Part shown: piece by piece, positions 7,917 through 16,316 of the stretch | How positions within the stretch are numbered: position 1 is the first letter of the stretch | Layout of the letters: every line of letters starts with the position of its first letter | Source: SIG440 sp045646865 | GTDB taxonomy: Bacteria; Bacillota; Clostridia; Monoglobales; Monoglobaceae | DNA: 54,851 bases | Direction: 5' to 3' | Assembly (NCBI GenBank): GCA_045646865.1 | Contig: JAZRLM010000010.1 | Coordinates: 1-54,851, forward strand | Position numbers and translations under genes: made by a program | Notes under the pieces: generated by a model | Database searches by the model: none | The model's input: the letters and a program-made list of their open reading frames with translations, nothing else | What the model was told of the DNA's origin: nothing

Positions 7917-7983
7917 TTTATCAACCTGCTTTCAAAAGCTATATATGAGATTTATATTCGCAAAAGTTGTCACCAATGCAAAA

Positions 7984-8019
7984 AAAGAGAATGTACAGTT
8001 GTTTTTGTACATTCTCTTT
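7984..8019 (-). terminator. Terminator of mscL
   Basis: A 14-bp perfect stem (AAAGAGAATGTACA and complement) followed on the minus strand by a T-rich run, directly after the mscL stop. Confidence 0.88.
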
Positions 8020-8032
8020 AGCTGTTTTATTT

Positions 8033-8473
8033 TTACTCTTTTGCTTCCTCAAGTGCAGGAACTGCTGCAGATTCCTTTAAAAGGTCACGGATTTCAGCAA
8101 GAAGCTCTTCCTGTGTGGGAGGCTTGGGGCCTTCCTCAATAACCTCAGGCTCGGGAGCTTTTCTAAGGCTTGTTGCTTTGTTGATGCCTTTAACAACAAT
8201 AAATATTGAAAAAGCAATAATCAAAAAGCTGATTATGTTCTGAATAAATGTACCATACAGAATTGCGGCTTCGGGTTTAGTTTCGGTAGCTTCGGATAAT
8301 ACAAGCTTAAGTGCTGTAAAATCCATGCCTGCGGTAATAAAACCAAAAACCGGCATAATAATATCTTTAACCAATGAATTTACTATTGTGCTGAACGCAC
8401 CGCCGACAACAACGCCGACAGCCATGTCAATTACGTTGCCCTTGAAAGCAAACTTTTTAAATTCTTTCCACAT
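8033..8473 (-). CDS. mscL: Large-conductance mechanosensitive channel
   Basis: A 146-residue membrane protein forming the homopentameric MscL pore that opens under hypo-osmotic stress. The start MWKEFKKFAFKGNVIDMAVG leads into TM1 (about residues 15-43) and contains the conserved gate region VIDMAVGVVVGGAF. TM2 is about residues 72-98 (FIQNIISFLIIAFSIFIVV). The C-terminal cytoplasmic helix (TQEELLAEIRDLL) is present, with an Ala/Glu-rich tail. Length is typical. It is a single-gene unit with its own promoter and terminator. Confidence 0.97.
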   Translation of the reverse strand: MWKEFKKFAFKGNVIDMAVGVVVGGAFSTIVNSLVKDIIMPVFGFITAGMDFTALKLVLSEATETKPEAAILYGTFIQNIISFLIIAFSIFIVVKGINKATSLRKAPEPEVIEEGPKPPTQEELLAEIRDLLKESAAVPALEEAKE

Positions 8474-8507
8474 AATTTATACAACCTTTCGTTTTGAAGT
8501 TGTATTC

Positions 8508-8537
8508 AGTATATCAGCAAAGTAATATTTTGTCAAG
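8508..8537 (-). promoter_or_regulatory. Sigma-A promoter of mscL
   Basis: Minus strand TTGACA (8537-8532), 18-nt spacer, TATACT (8513-8508), about 35 nt upstream of the ATG. Confidence 0.75.
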
Positions 8538-8581
8538 AAATGACAAATTATAATCTGTTTAAAAAATTACTCTTTCGGCAG

Positions 8582-8610
8582 TAGACAAACAGCAAAAAAA
8601 GTAGTATAAT
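8582..8610 (+). promoter_or_regulatory. Sigma-A promoter of typA
   Basis: TAGACA (8582-8587), 17-nt spacer, TATAAT (8605-8610), 34 nt upstream of the chosen ATG. Confidence 0.75.
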
Positions 8611-8643
8611 AATATGTTGACTAGAAGGATAAGGAATGATTTT

Positions 8644-10467
8644 ATGAAAAGAGAAGATTTAAGAAATATTGCAATCATCGCCCACGTTGACCACGGCAAA
8701 ACCACATTAGTTGACGAAATGTTAAAGCAGGGCGGTGTATACCGTGAAAATCAGGTTGTTGAAGAACGTGTAATGGACAACGGCGACTTAGAGAGAGAGC
8801 GAGGCATCACAATTCTTGCCAAAAACACATCGGTACATTATAAAGATATTAAAATGAATATAATCGATACCCCCGGACACGCGGATTTCAGTGGCGAGGT
8901 TGAACGTATTCTTAAAATGGTTAACGGTGTAATTTTGCTGGTTGATGCCGCAGAAGGGCCCATGCCGCAGACAAGATTTGTTCTGCAGAAGGCACTTGAG
9001 ATGCAGCACCGCATTATTATTGTGGTTAATAAAATCGACAGACCCGATTCACGTCTTAATGAAATCGGCGACGAGGTTTTAGAACTGCTTCTTGACCTTA
9101 ACGCTAACGACGAACAGCTTGACAGCCCCATCATCTATTGCTCGGGCAGAGCAGGAACAGCGTCACTCAGTCCTAATAAGCAGGGTGAAGACCTGACCGT
9201 TCTTTTTGAAACTATCAAGAACTATATCCCAGCACCCGAAGGTGATGAAACAGGTGAGTTGCAGATGCTTGTTTCGTCAATCGACTATAACGATTATGTG
9301 GGCAGAATTGCCATTGGCAGAATTGAACGAGGCTCAATCAAACATAATCAGGAAGTTATGATTTGCGACTATCATCAGAAGCACGAGCCATACAAGGCAA
9401 AAATTGCCAATATATATCAAATTGACGGTCTTGGCAGAACATCTGTTGACAGCGCTAATGTTGGTGATATTATCTGTTTTTCGGGTGTTACCGATATTTC
9501 AATCGGCGATACTGTAACGGCCATTGCCGCACCTGAACCGTTGCCTTTTGTTAAAATAGGTGAACCCACCATTGAAATGACTTTCTCGGTAAACGACAGC
9601 CCCTTTGCAGGCAGAGAAGGTAAGTTTGTAACCTCGCGTCAGATTCGCGAACGTCTGCACAAAGAACTGCTGAAGGATGTATCACTCCGAGTTATTGACG
9701 GCGAAACAACCGACAGTTTCAGGGTTGCAGGCCGAGGCGAAATGCACATTTCAATTCTTATTGAAACCATGCGCCGCGAAGGCTATGAATTTTCGGTAAG
9801 CACCCCGAAAGTTCTTTATAAAACAATAAATGGACAGCAATACGAACCAATTGAAAGATTGCTTATTGATGTTCCCGAAACATCTATGGGTGCTGTTATG
9901 GAAAAAATGGGCTCCCGCAAGGGCGAGCTTACCCATATGTCACCTCAGGGCGACAGAATGAGACTTGAATACCTTATCCCGTCAAGAGGTCTGCTTGGAT
10001 ACAGAAACGAATTCCTTACCGACACCAAGGGCGAGGGTATCCTTAACTCGGTATTCTATGAATATCAACCCTACAAAGGCGACATAACCCGAAGATACAC
10101 AGGCTCACTTGTATCTTTTGATACAGGCGAGGCAGTAGGCTATGGTCTGTTTAAAATTCAGGACAGAGGCTCGCTGTTTATTGACCCGGGAACTCCCGTA
10201 TACGAAGGTATGATTGTTGGTATCAATCCCAAGCTTGAGGATATGGCTGTTAACGTCTGCAAGAAAAAGCAGTTGACAAATACCCGTGCATCAGGCAGCG
10301 ACGAAGCATTAAAACTTGTTCCCCCAATAAGACTCAGTTTAGAGATGTGTATTGAATTTCTTGCCGATGACGAGCTTCTGGAGGTAACACCCAAAAGTCT
10401 GCGTCTTAGAAAACGAATTCTCGACACACAGCTTCGTCTTAAAGCAAAGGCAAGAGAGAAAAACTAA
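8644..10467 (+). CDS. typA: Translational GTPase TypA/BipA
   Basis: A 607-residue ribosome-binding GTPase. G-domain motifs are intact: AHVDHGKTT (G1), RGITI (G2 region), DTPGHADF (G3) and NKIDRP (G4). Domains II, III and V and the BipA-specific C-terminal domain follow; ENPTGL-type elements of EF-G domain IV are absent, as expected. It acts in 50S assembly and stress or cold adaptation in other bacteria. ATG 8644 has AAGGA at 8 nt; an in-frame TTG 30 nt earlier lacks good spacing and falls at the promoter's transcription start. The phosphoglycerate mutase gene follows after 36 nt and may be co-transcribed. Confidence 0.97.
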   Translation: MKREDLRNIAIIAHVDHGKTTLVDEMLKQGGVYRENQVVEERVMDNGDLERERGITILAKNTSVHYKDIKMNIIDTPGHADFSGEVERILKMVNGVILLVDAAEGPMPQTRFVLQKALEMQHRIIIVVNKIDRPDSRLNEIGDEVLELLLDLNANDEQLDSPIIYCSGRAGTASLSPNKQGEDLTVLFETIKNYIPAPEGDETGELQMLVSSIDYNDYVGRIAIGRIERGSIKHNQEVMICDYHQKHEPYKAKIANIYQIDGLGRTSVDSANVGDIICFSGVTDISIGDTVTAIAAPEPLPFVKIGEPTIEMTFSVNDSPFAGREGKFVTSRQIRERLHKELLKDVSLRVIDGETTDSFRVAGRGEMHISILIETMRREGYEFSVSTPKVLYKTINGQQYEPIERLLIDVPETSMGAVMEKMGSRKGELTHMSPQGDRMRLEYLIPSRGLLGYRNEFLTDTKGEGILNSVFYEYQPYKGDITRRYTGSLVSFDTGEAVGYGLFKIQDRGSLFIDPGTPVYEGMIVGINPKLEDMAVNVCKKKQLTNTRASGSDEALKLVPPIRLSLEMCIEFLADDELLEVTPKSLRLRKRILDTQLRLKAKAREKN

Positions 10468-10503
10468 AATAAAGAAAACATTTTCTGAAAGGTGTGATTT
10501 AAT

Positions 10504-11706
10504 ATGAAATATATAGTTATTCTGTGCGATGGTGCGGCAGATACCCCCGTTGCTGAACTGGGCAACAAAACACCATTGGAGGTTGCAAACAAGCCCAACA
10601 TTGACCGTCTGGCATCATTGGGTGAGATGGGAATGGTAACTACTGTCCCTGCAAATCTGCCCCCCGGCAGCGACGTTGCAAATCTTGCAGTGTTTGGATA
10701 CGACCCCCAAAAATATTATACAGGACGCTCACCCCTTGAAGCAATGTCAATGGGTGTTCATCTTGAGCTTACCGACACCACATTCAGAACAAATGTGGTA
10801 ACTCTTTCAGACGAAGACAACTACGAAGATAAGACTATGGTAGATTACAGCTCCGACGAAATTACAACCGAGGAATCATCGCAGCTTATTGCCGCAGTAA
10901 ACGAAGCTTTGCGCACCGAGGAATATGAATTTTTCAGTGGAATCAGTTATCGTCACCTTATGGTATGGCACAACAAGGAGAACAACTTCTCTCTTACACC
11001 GCCCCATGATATTTCAGGCAGATGCGTAAAAGACTATCTCCCCAAGGACGAAACCATACTTAACCTGATGAAAAAGAGCCACGAGATTCTGAAAAATCAT
11101 CCCGTAAACCTTGACCGAATCAAAAGAGGTCTTAACCCCGCAAACTCTATCTGGATTTGGGGTAACGGAACAAAGCCCGCTCTTGATACATATAAGGAAA
11201 AATTTGGTCTTCAGGGTACTGTTGTTTCGGCAGTTGACCTTATTAAAGGTATCGGTGTTTGTGCAGGGCTTGAAAATGTTGATGTTATAGGAGCAACCGG
11301 AAATGTGCATACTAATTTTGACGGCAAGGCAGAAGCCGCAATCAAGGCTCTGCGAGGCGGTTCGGATTTTCTGTATGTGCATCTTGAGGCACCTGATGAA
11401 GCAGGTCACAGACACGAAATCGAAAATAAGGTTAAGGCAATTGAGCTGATTGACGAAAAAATCGTTGCTCCTATTGTAGACGCCCTCCGGAAAGACGGCG
11501 AAGAATATGCAATGCTCATTATGCCCGACCATCCCACACCTTTGGCTATAAGAACGCATACCTCCGACCCCGTACCGTATATAATATATAAAAGCGGTAA
11601 TCACGCCGAGCCAAAAGATACTTCATACACCGAGGCCGAGGCTCGCAAAACAGGAATTGTGGTAGAGCATGGATATTCACTTATCGAAAAGCTGACAGCA
11701 AAATAA
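10504..11706 (+). CDS. Archaeal-type cofactor-independent phosphoglycerate mutase (ApgM-like)
   Basis: A 400-residue enzyme of the alkaline phosphatase superfamily, interconverting 3- and 2-phosphoglycerate without 2,3-bisphosphoglycerate. The start VILCDGAADTP supplies the first metal aspartate. GSDVANLAVFGYDP near residue 57 carries the phosphorylated serine region, and the late motifs EAPDEAGHRHE and MPDHPTP supply the metal ligands. The length is that of the ApgM/COG3635 class rather than of the roughly 510-residue GpmI. Ribosome site AAAGG precedes the ATG. It lies between typA and ytvI with short gaps and no terminator before ytvI. Confidence 0.93.
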   Translation: MKYIVILCDGAADTPVAELGNKTPLEVANKPNIDRLASLGEMGMVTTVPANLPPGSDVANLAVFGYDPQKYYTGRSPLEAMSMGVHLELTDTTFRTNVVTLSDEDNYEDKTMVDYSSDEITTEESSQLIAAVNEALRTEEYEFFSGISYRHLMVWHNKENNFSLTPPHDISGRCVKDYLPKDETILNLMKKSHEILKNHPVNLDRIKRGLNPANSIWIWGNGTKPALDTYKEKFGLQGTVVSAVDLIKGIGVCAGLENVDVIGATGNVHTNFDGKAEAAIKALRGGSDFLYVHLEAPDEAGHRHEIENKVKAIELIDEKIVAPIVDALRKDGEEYAMLIMPDHPTPLAIRTHTSDPVPYIIYKSGNHAEPKDTSYTEAEARKTGIVVEHGYSLIEKLTAK

Positions 11707-11736
11707 ATCCTGATTACCGCAAAAGGAGAATTTGCG

Positions 11737-12795
11737 GTGACTTTTGAAAGATTTTTCAGGTATATAATTATTACGGCAGGAATAGCGGCAGCGCTATTCC
11801 TGTTTCCTTTATTTGTAAAAGTCTTTGCTCCTTTTATTGCAGCCTTCTTTATAGCCGCAGCGAGTCAGGGGATGGTGAAATTTCTTGAACGCAAGTTTAA
11901 AATCAATCGGGGCATCAGTTCTGCCGCTCTTGTGACATTTATTGTGGCATCCGTTACGGGACTTTTAGGAATTGTCTTATTTCAGCTTTTTTCTCAGGCA
12001 AAAAACCTAATTATCAACCTGCCCGACACAATATCCGCATTCCGGACACAATTAAGCATATGGTTTGAGAGATTTAACGGTTTTAAGCTGTCCCTTTCAC
12101 CCGAAACTGCACAAATAATTGACTCCACTTTGTCACAGTTGTGGGAATATACCGCCACACTTTCCGGCAAAACAACATCAGTGGTAATTGATGGTGCAAA
12201 GAATTTTGCCACAGCCCTCCCCGGTATTCTTGTTTTTCTTGTTATGTTTATACTTGGCACCTTTTTCTTTACAAAGGACTATCTGTTGGTTATAAATTTT
12301 TTTAAAGAGCTTTTTCCTGACAAAGTAATCCAATTTACCACAAAAATAAAAAATATGTTTCTTCATGCATTTTCTTCGTATGTAAAAGCGCAACTTATCC
12401 TTATGCTTCTGACTGCGTTTTTAGTAACCATGGGTCTGTGGATAGTAGGCAAGGATTACCCTTTGCTGTGGGGAATTGTGTGCGGTACGGTGGATGCTCT
12501 GCCCCTTTTGGGTACTGCCGTAATCCTTATTCCTTGGGCATTGGTATCACTTATTTTCGGGGATATCTATTCCTTTTCAGCCTTGCTGATAATACAGATT
12601 CTTGTTTTTGTTATCCGCCAGCTTGCCGAACCAAAGGTTATAAGCAGGCAAATCGGGATTCACCCCATTATCACCCTTGTCAGCATTTATGTTGGTCTGA
12701 AATTTTTTGGAATTACAGGAGCCGTCTTTGCCCCCATTGTCGCCCTTCTGGCCGTTAACTTTTATATTTCGTATAAAGAAAATGCAGATAGCTGA
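11737..12795 (+). CDS. ytvI: YtvI-type sporulation membrane protein (AI-2E transporter family)
   Basis: A 352-residue polytopic membrane protein with about seven to eight hydrophobic segments: two near the start, one near residues 60-80, and a cluster from about 160 to 345. The family signature region LWGIVCGTVDALPLLGTAVILIPWAL and the closing GLKFFGITGAVFAPIVALL are those of the AI-2E/UPF0118 superfamily. The overall pattern best fits the YtvI subgroup, which is needed for normal sporulation in Bacillus, but transporter subgroups are similar and the subgroup call is from memory. GTG start with AAAGGAG at 8 nt. It is 30 nt downstream of the mutase gene, apparently in the same transcript. Confidence 0.85.
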   Translation: MTFERFFRYIIITAGIAAALFLFPLFVKVFAPFIAAFFIAAASQGMVKFLERKFKINRGISSAALVTFIVASVTGLLGIVLFQLFSQAKNLIINLPDTISAFRTQLSIWFERFNGFKLSLSPETAQIIDSTLSQLWEYTATLSGKTTSVVIDGAKNFATALPGILVFLVMFILGTFFFTKDYLLVINFFKELFPDKVIQFTTKIKNMFLHAFSSYVKAQLILMLLTAFLVTMGLWIVGKDYPLLWGIVCGTVDALPLLGTAVILIPWALVSLIFGDIYSFSALLIIQILVFVIRQLAEPKVISRQIGIHPIITLVSIYVGLKFFGITGAVFAPIVALLAVNFYISYKENADS

Positions 12796-12810
12796 CAGCT
12801 ATCTGCATTT
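12780..12810. terminator. Bidirectional terminator at the end of ytvI
   Basis: AAATGCAGATAGCT and its perfect complement flank a GAC loop. The stem includes the ytvI stop codon and lies between convergent genes, with a T-rich 3' flank on the plus strand. Confidence 0.8.
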
Positions 12811-12827
12811 TGTATCCGCAATTTAAT

Positions 12828-13787
12828 TTATTTTACAATAACAATTGATAAGGCATTTGTAATGGGAGGAATGCTCATTGTCATAAAATCAGCACGTTCA
12901 ACCATTATCTCTGCATCTACTGTTAAAGCGTCTGCACTTACTGCATTTCCGTCTTTATCGGTGATAACTGTTTCGTCGGATACGTTAAGAACAACATTTG
13001 AACTTAAAGCCGCATCAAAAATTGTGATTGTGCTGTTTTCGGAATCCTTTTCAACAATGGTGTATACACTCTGAACCTCTTCGGTTTCACCAATTGCACC
13101 CATAACCTGAATCTTTACTGCATTTGTCATAGGAGGAATGCTCATTGTCATAAAGTCCGCATATTCAATCTTGATTGATGCATCCTTTACAAGTGCATCC
13201 GCTGTAAGAGCTGCTCCGTTTTCGTCAACAATAACAGTTTCTTCGGTTATATTTACAACAACTTCCTCGCCACGCTTGCTGTCATCAACTGTAATGGTGA
13301 GATTACCGTTTTCGTTTGATGTTTCAACAATCATTGCACCAACACTGTTGTCAATAACAGCAGTTACATTTACATCGCCGCTTTCAGCAATTGAAAATTC
13401 CTGCTTAAGAATTTCGCTGATGAAGATTGCAGGAACATAGGTTCTGTCGTTCTGCAGGAAAGGAGCGGAGCCAAGCTGCATGGGAGCGGTCTTTGCAAAA
13501 GTATAGGCATCTTCTGTGGGTGAGAATGTTACATAGATGGGCATTTTTGCTATTGTTACCAATTCAGCATCGTTGTCCCAGAGAACTTCCATACCCAAAG
13601 CTTCGCAGAGGGCACGAACAGGAACAAATACCATTTCATCCTTTGTAACTACCTTTGCGCCTTCAACAGTCTCGCCGTTTATAACGAGCGCTGCATCATT
13701 TGCTGCAAAAACTGCGCCTGTCATCATTACTGCTACCGCAAGAAGACCTGCGGCAATTCTTTTTACGTTTTTGAAAATGTTTTTCAT
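12828..13787 (-). CDS. Secreted stalk-domain (copper amine oxidase N-terminal-like) protein with duplicated C-terminal module
   Basis: A 319-residue exported protein. Residues 1-29 form a signal peptide (KNVKR, then a hydrophobic run ending in AVFAAND). Residues 32-130 match the copper amine oxidase N-terminal-like stalk domain common in secreted clostridial proteins (FVPVRALCEALG, then NDRTYVPAIFISEIL). After about residue 150 there are two copies of a unit of roughly 80 residues, each ending in ADFMTMSIPP(M/I)TNA. No enzyme motif is visible; the copper-oxidase name does not imply oxidase activity. It probably acts in the wall or outside the cell. AGAAAGGA precedes the ATG. Confidence 0.82.
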   Translation of the reverse strand: MKNIFKNVKRIAAGLLAVAVMMTGAVFAANDAALVINGETVEGAKVVTKDEMVFVPVRALCEALGMEVLWDNDAELVTIAKMPIYVTFSPTEDAYTFAKTAPMQLGSAPFLQNDRTYVPAIFISEILKQEFSIAESGDVNVTAVIDNSVGAMIVETSNENGNLTITVDDSKRGEEVVVNITEETVIVDENGAALTADALVKDASIKIEYADFMTMSIPPMTNAVKIQVMGAIGETEEVQSVYTIVEKDSENSTITIFDAALSSNVVLNVSDETVITDKDGNAVSADALTVDAEIMVERADFMTMSIPPITNALSIVIVK

Positions 13788-14052
13788 AATTGTTTTTTCC
13801 TTTCTTTTTTCAAAGTGTTTTTTTGCTTTACATACATAATACCTTTCAGCCTGCCAAAAGGTTGCAAAAAAATAAAAATTTTTTAATTATTTTTGAGCAG
13901 GAACAAAGCGGCTACGCCGCTCGCCGCAGGCGGCGGTCGGAGCATTCACGCTTTGTTTGCCCAAGTGCATTTCGGCAAAGCCAAAAACTTTGCACGGGCA
14001 ATTTAATTTTGTTTTTTATAGGAAATACAACATAATAGTTGTAATTTCCTAT
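13788..14052. repeat. Gene-free stretch with nested inverted repeats
   Basis: No coding sequence is supported here. Three paired elements occur. AACAAAGCG (near 13912) pairs with CGCTTTGTT (near 13950), enclosing a GC-rich core with GCGGC/GCCGC units. TTGCCC...GTGCA (13958-13972) pairs with TGCAC...GGGCAA (13991-14001). TTTTTTATAGGAAATACAAC (14012-14031) pairs, with one bulged base, with 14038-14058. The high GC core differs from the AT-rich flanks. It may be a mobile palindromic element or structured RNA; I do not recognise a family. Confidence 0.5.
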
Positions 14053-14090
14053 AAAAAAAGCGCCTCCAAAACCAATGATTTCGGAGGTGC
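14053..14090 (-). terminator. Terminator of the small membrane protein gene
   Basis: Minus strand GCACCTCC pairs with GGAGGCGC (one G-T pair), followed by seven T. It lies 15 nt after the stop of the 14106-14564 gene. Confidence 0.85.
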
Positions 14091-14105
14091 AGGATTATTC
14101 ATTTT

Positions 14106-14564
14106 TTATTTCTTTCTCTCAACTATTGCAATAGATACAACAGTCCATACAAACGAAAATACAAGATATGCCAAAGTCGCAGCAATGGGACCCCAAAGAA
14201 CCCACCATCTTGAATCAAGGCCTGTGCCAACAACAAGACGGATTTTGTGGTAATACGCAACGATAAGGCTGCATACAGCCAATACCGCCATAAAGATAGA
14301 ATAATCATATGCTCTGGTTTTATTTTTGATTACATTAAGCTTTCCGCATACAAACAATGCTGCTGCCACTACTGCAAATATTATAGCAGGGTATTTCAGC
14401 ATCTGCCATCTTGTAAAGAGCACGTCCTGCATATAAAGCAAAACTATAATTAAAACAATGCCCCAAACCAGATTAATCATAAATCTGTTTGTTATTTTAT
14501 CTATTTTGGCTTTTTTTGCCATTTTGTTTTCTCTTTTTATTTTCTGATTAGTTTTTATCGCCAT
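14106..14564 (-). CDS. Uncharacterised four-helix membrane protein
   Basis: About 152 residues with a basic N-terminal tail (many Lys) followed by roughly four transmembrane helices (near residues 30-48, 60-75, 86-104 and 122-145) and a short basic C-terminus (ERKK). No catalytic or transport motif is recognisable. ATG 14564 is chosen because AAAGG lies 13 nt upstream; a GTG nine codons earlier and an ATG fourteen codons later (MAKKAK) are alternatives. It sits alone between rsmE and the stalk-domain gene with its own terminator. Function unknown. Confidence 0.7.
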   Translation of the reverse strand: MAIKTNQKIKRENKMAKKAKIDKITNRFMINLVWGIVLIIVLLYMQDVLFTRWQMLKYPAIIFAVVAAALFVCGKLNVIKNKTRAYDYSIFMAVLAVCSLIVAYYHKIRLVVGTGLDSRWWVLWGPIAATLAYLVFSFVWTVVSIAIVERKK

Positions 14565-14614
14565 ATCAAGAACAATACCTTTCTTTCGCACAATGCGTTT
14601 GTTTTTACTCTATC

Positions 14615-15361
14615 TTAAATTTCGTTTCTGTCAAACATTATCATCGGAATAAGCGCGCTTGCAACTGTTTCGGTACGCAAAATTCTGCGACCCAAACCTA
14701 TTGCCTTTATTCCTTTTTCAATTGAATATTCTGCCTCGCTGTCCGCGAAACCACCCTCGGGTCCTATCAGAATACCAAACTCTGAGGTCTGCGGATTACT
14801 TTGAAGTAATTCTTTCAAACCTCTCTGACCTTTATGCCCCAATACCTCGTATGGCATCAACGGCATCTGAAGATTGCTGAGCATTTCTACTGCCACATTA
14901 AACGGAACCGGTGCAAGAACTTTAGGTACCAGCCCTCTGCCGCATTGCTTTGCCGCCTCAACTGAAACCTTGTTCCAACGCTTTGCCTTTTCGGCACCGG
15001 CTTCCTTGTTTGCAATTTGGGTAACGCACCGCTCCATCATTACGGGAACAATTTCATAAACTCCCAATTCAACAGCCTTTTGAATTATAGTTTCCATCTT
15101 GCCGGATTTAGGAAGCCCCTGAAACAATGTAATTTTTGTTTCGGGTTCAGAAAGTGATTTGCCCGTTTCAAGTATTTTAGCTTTACAAAGATTCTTTTCA
15201 ATTGCAATCAGTTCTGCGGTGTATTCCATTCCCGATCCGTCAAACACAATAATACGGTCACCGCAGTTCATCCTGAGAACCTTTTCAATGTGTCTGCTAT
15301 CCTCAAAGATTTCCGCAATGTCGCCCGAAATATTCTGAGGCTCCGTGAAAAATCTGCGCAT
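14615..15361 (-). CDS. rsmE: 16S rRNA (uracil-1498-N3)-methyltransferase
   Basis: A 248-residue SPOUT-class methyltransferase that modifies U1498 of 16S rRNA. The N-terminal PUA-like part starts MRRFFTEP and includes HIEKVLRMNCGD. The SAM-binding trefoil knot is at the C-terminus: LIGPEGGFADSEAE, then GLGRRILRTETVASALIP. The frame is open 17 codons further upstream, but ATG 15361 has AAAGGA at good spacing and begins with the conserved MRRFF, so the shorter start is used. It lies about 105 nt downstream of prmC on the same strand. PrmA, its frequent neighbour, is not here. Confidence 0.95.
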   Translation of the reverse strand: MRRFFTEPQNISGDIAEIFEDSRHIEKVLRMNCGDRIIVFDGSGMEYTAELIAIEKNLCKAKILETGKSLSEPETKITLFQGLPKSGKMETIIQKAVELGVYEIVPVMMERCVTQIANKEAGAEKAKRWNKVSVEAAKQCGRGLVPKVLAPVPFNVAVEMLSNLQMPLMPYEVLGHKGQRGLKELLQSNPQTSEFGILIGPEGGFADSEAEYSIEKGIKAIGLGRRILRTETVASALIPMIMFDRNEI

Positions 15362-15467
15362 ATGCAATATCCTTTCTGCGGAAATGTTTTTTCTACGGGA
15401 AAAACTTCCCACTACCTTGTCATTCTATCACATAAGAATAAAAATTTCAAGTCCTATTTTCTTAAAA

Positions 15468-16316
15468 TCAATCTTTTTTAAGCTTGCCCATAACAACACG
15501 CTCAATTCCTGCAATGTCACGGTGAATTTCTGTATTGTCAAATCTGGCTGACATAATCTTTGCAACATCCTGTGCCTGACCGATTCCTACCTCAAAAGCA
15601 AGAATACCGTTCTGATTAATCGGAACATCTTGTGCAATCCTTCTGTAAAAATCCAATCCGTCACAGCCGCCATCCAGTGCAGTCAAAGGCTCGTGTAATT
15701 TAACCTTGTCCTCCAGTCCGTCAATATCATTATGCGGAATATACGGTGGATTTGACACAACAATATCGGGCAAATTGTCAAATTCAGGAAATTCTTTCAT
15801 TATATTACACTCTGTAAATTTACATCTGTCACCTACGCCCAGCCTGTCTGCATTTTTTTCAGCAGTATCCAAAGCCTCTGCCGAAATATCCGCAGACATA
15901 ACTTTTGCCTTAGGCAGATAGTGTGCCAGACTTACGGCAATACAGCCCGAGCCTGTCCCGATTTCAAAAATATTCAGTTTGTCGCGGTTTTTAACTGTAT
16001 TAATTACCGACTCCACAAGTATCTCTGTATCAGCCCTTGGTATAAGTGTTGAGGAATTTACCTCAAACCACAGCGACATAAACTCGCAGCCGCCCACAAC
16101 ATACTGCACCGGCTCGCCCGATGTCAGCCGCAAAAGAGCATTATCAAAAACCGCCTTCTGTTTATCATCAACCATTTTATCGCCAAGAATAATATCGCTT
16201 TTTGCAAAACCCAGCAGATGAGCAAGCATGTAATCCACATCCGCAAGAGGACTGTCGTTTCCGCATTTTTCAAGCTCGGAAACCGCACATTTGCGAAGTT
16301 CCTTAAGTTTTACCAT
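15468..16316 (-). CDS. prmC: Peptide chain release factor N5-glutamine methyltransferase
   Basis: A 282-residue SAM-dependent methyltransferase that methylates the GGQ glutamine of RF1/RF2. A helical N-terminal substrate-recognition domain (about 1-95, with PVQYVVGGCEFMSLWF and LIPRADTEILVE) is followed by the Rossmann fold with GTGSGCIAVSLA and the catalytic SNPPYIP motif. Its start overlaps the end of the DUF1385 gene by 7 nt, which implies translational coupling; the same pairing is common in Firmicutes, usually near prfA. No prfA is present in this window. Confidence 0.96.
   Translation of the reverse strand: MVKLKELRKCAVSELEKCGNDSPLADVDYMLAHLLGFAKSDIILGDKMVDDKQKAVFDNALLRLTSGEPVQYVVGGCEFMSLWFEVNSSTLIPRADTEILVESVINTVKNRDKLNIFEIGTGSGCIAVSLAHYLPKAKVMSADISAEALDTAEKNADRLGVGDRCKFTECNIMKEFPEFDNLPDIVVSNPPYIPHNDIDGLEDKVKLHEPLTALDGGCDGLDFYRRIAQDVPINQNGILAFEVGIGQAQDVAKIMSARFDNTEIHRDIAGIERVVMGKLKKD

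Noticed and set aside
11014..11604. Minus-strand frame of 196 codons
   Set aside because: Antisense shadow of the phosphoglycerate mutase gene with Cys/Tyr/Phe-rich composition and no start context.
12828..13787. Annotation as a copper amine oxidase
   Set aside because: Only the N-terminal stalk-like domain is present; no topaquinone site or oxidase domain exists.
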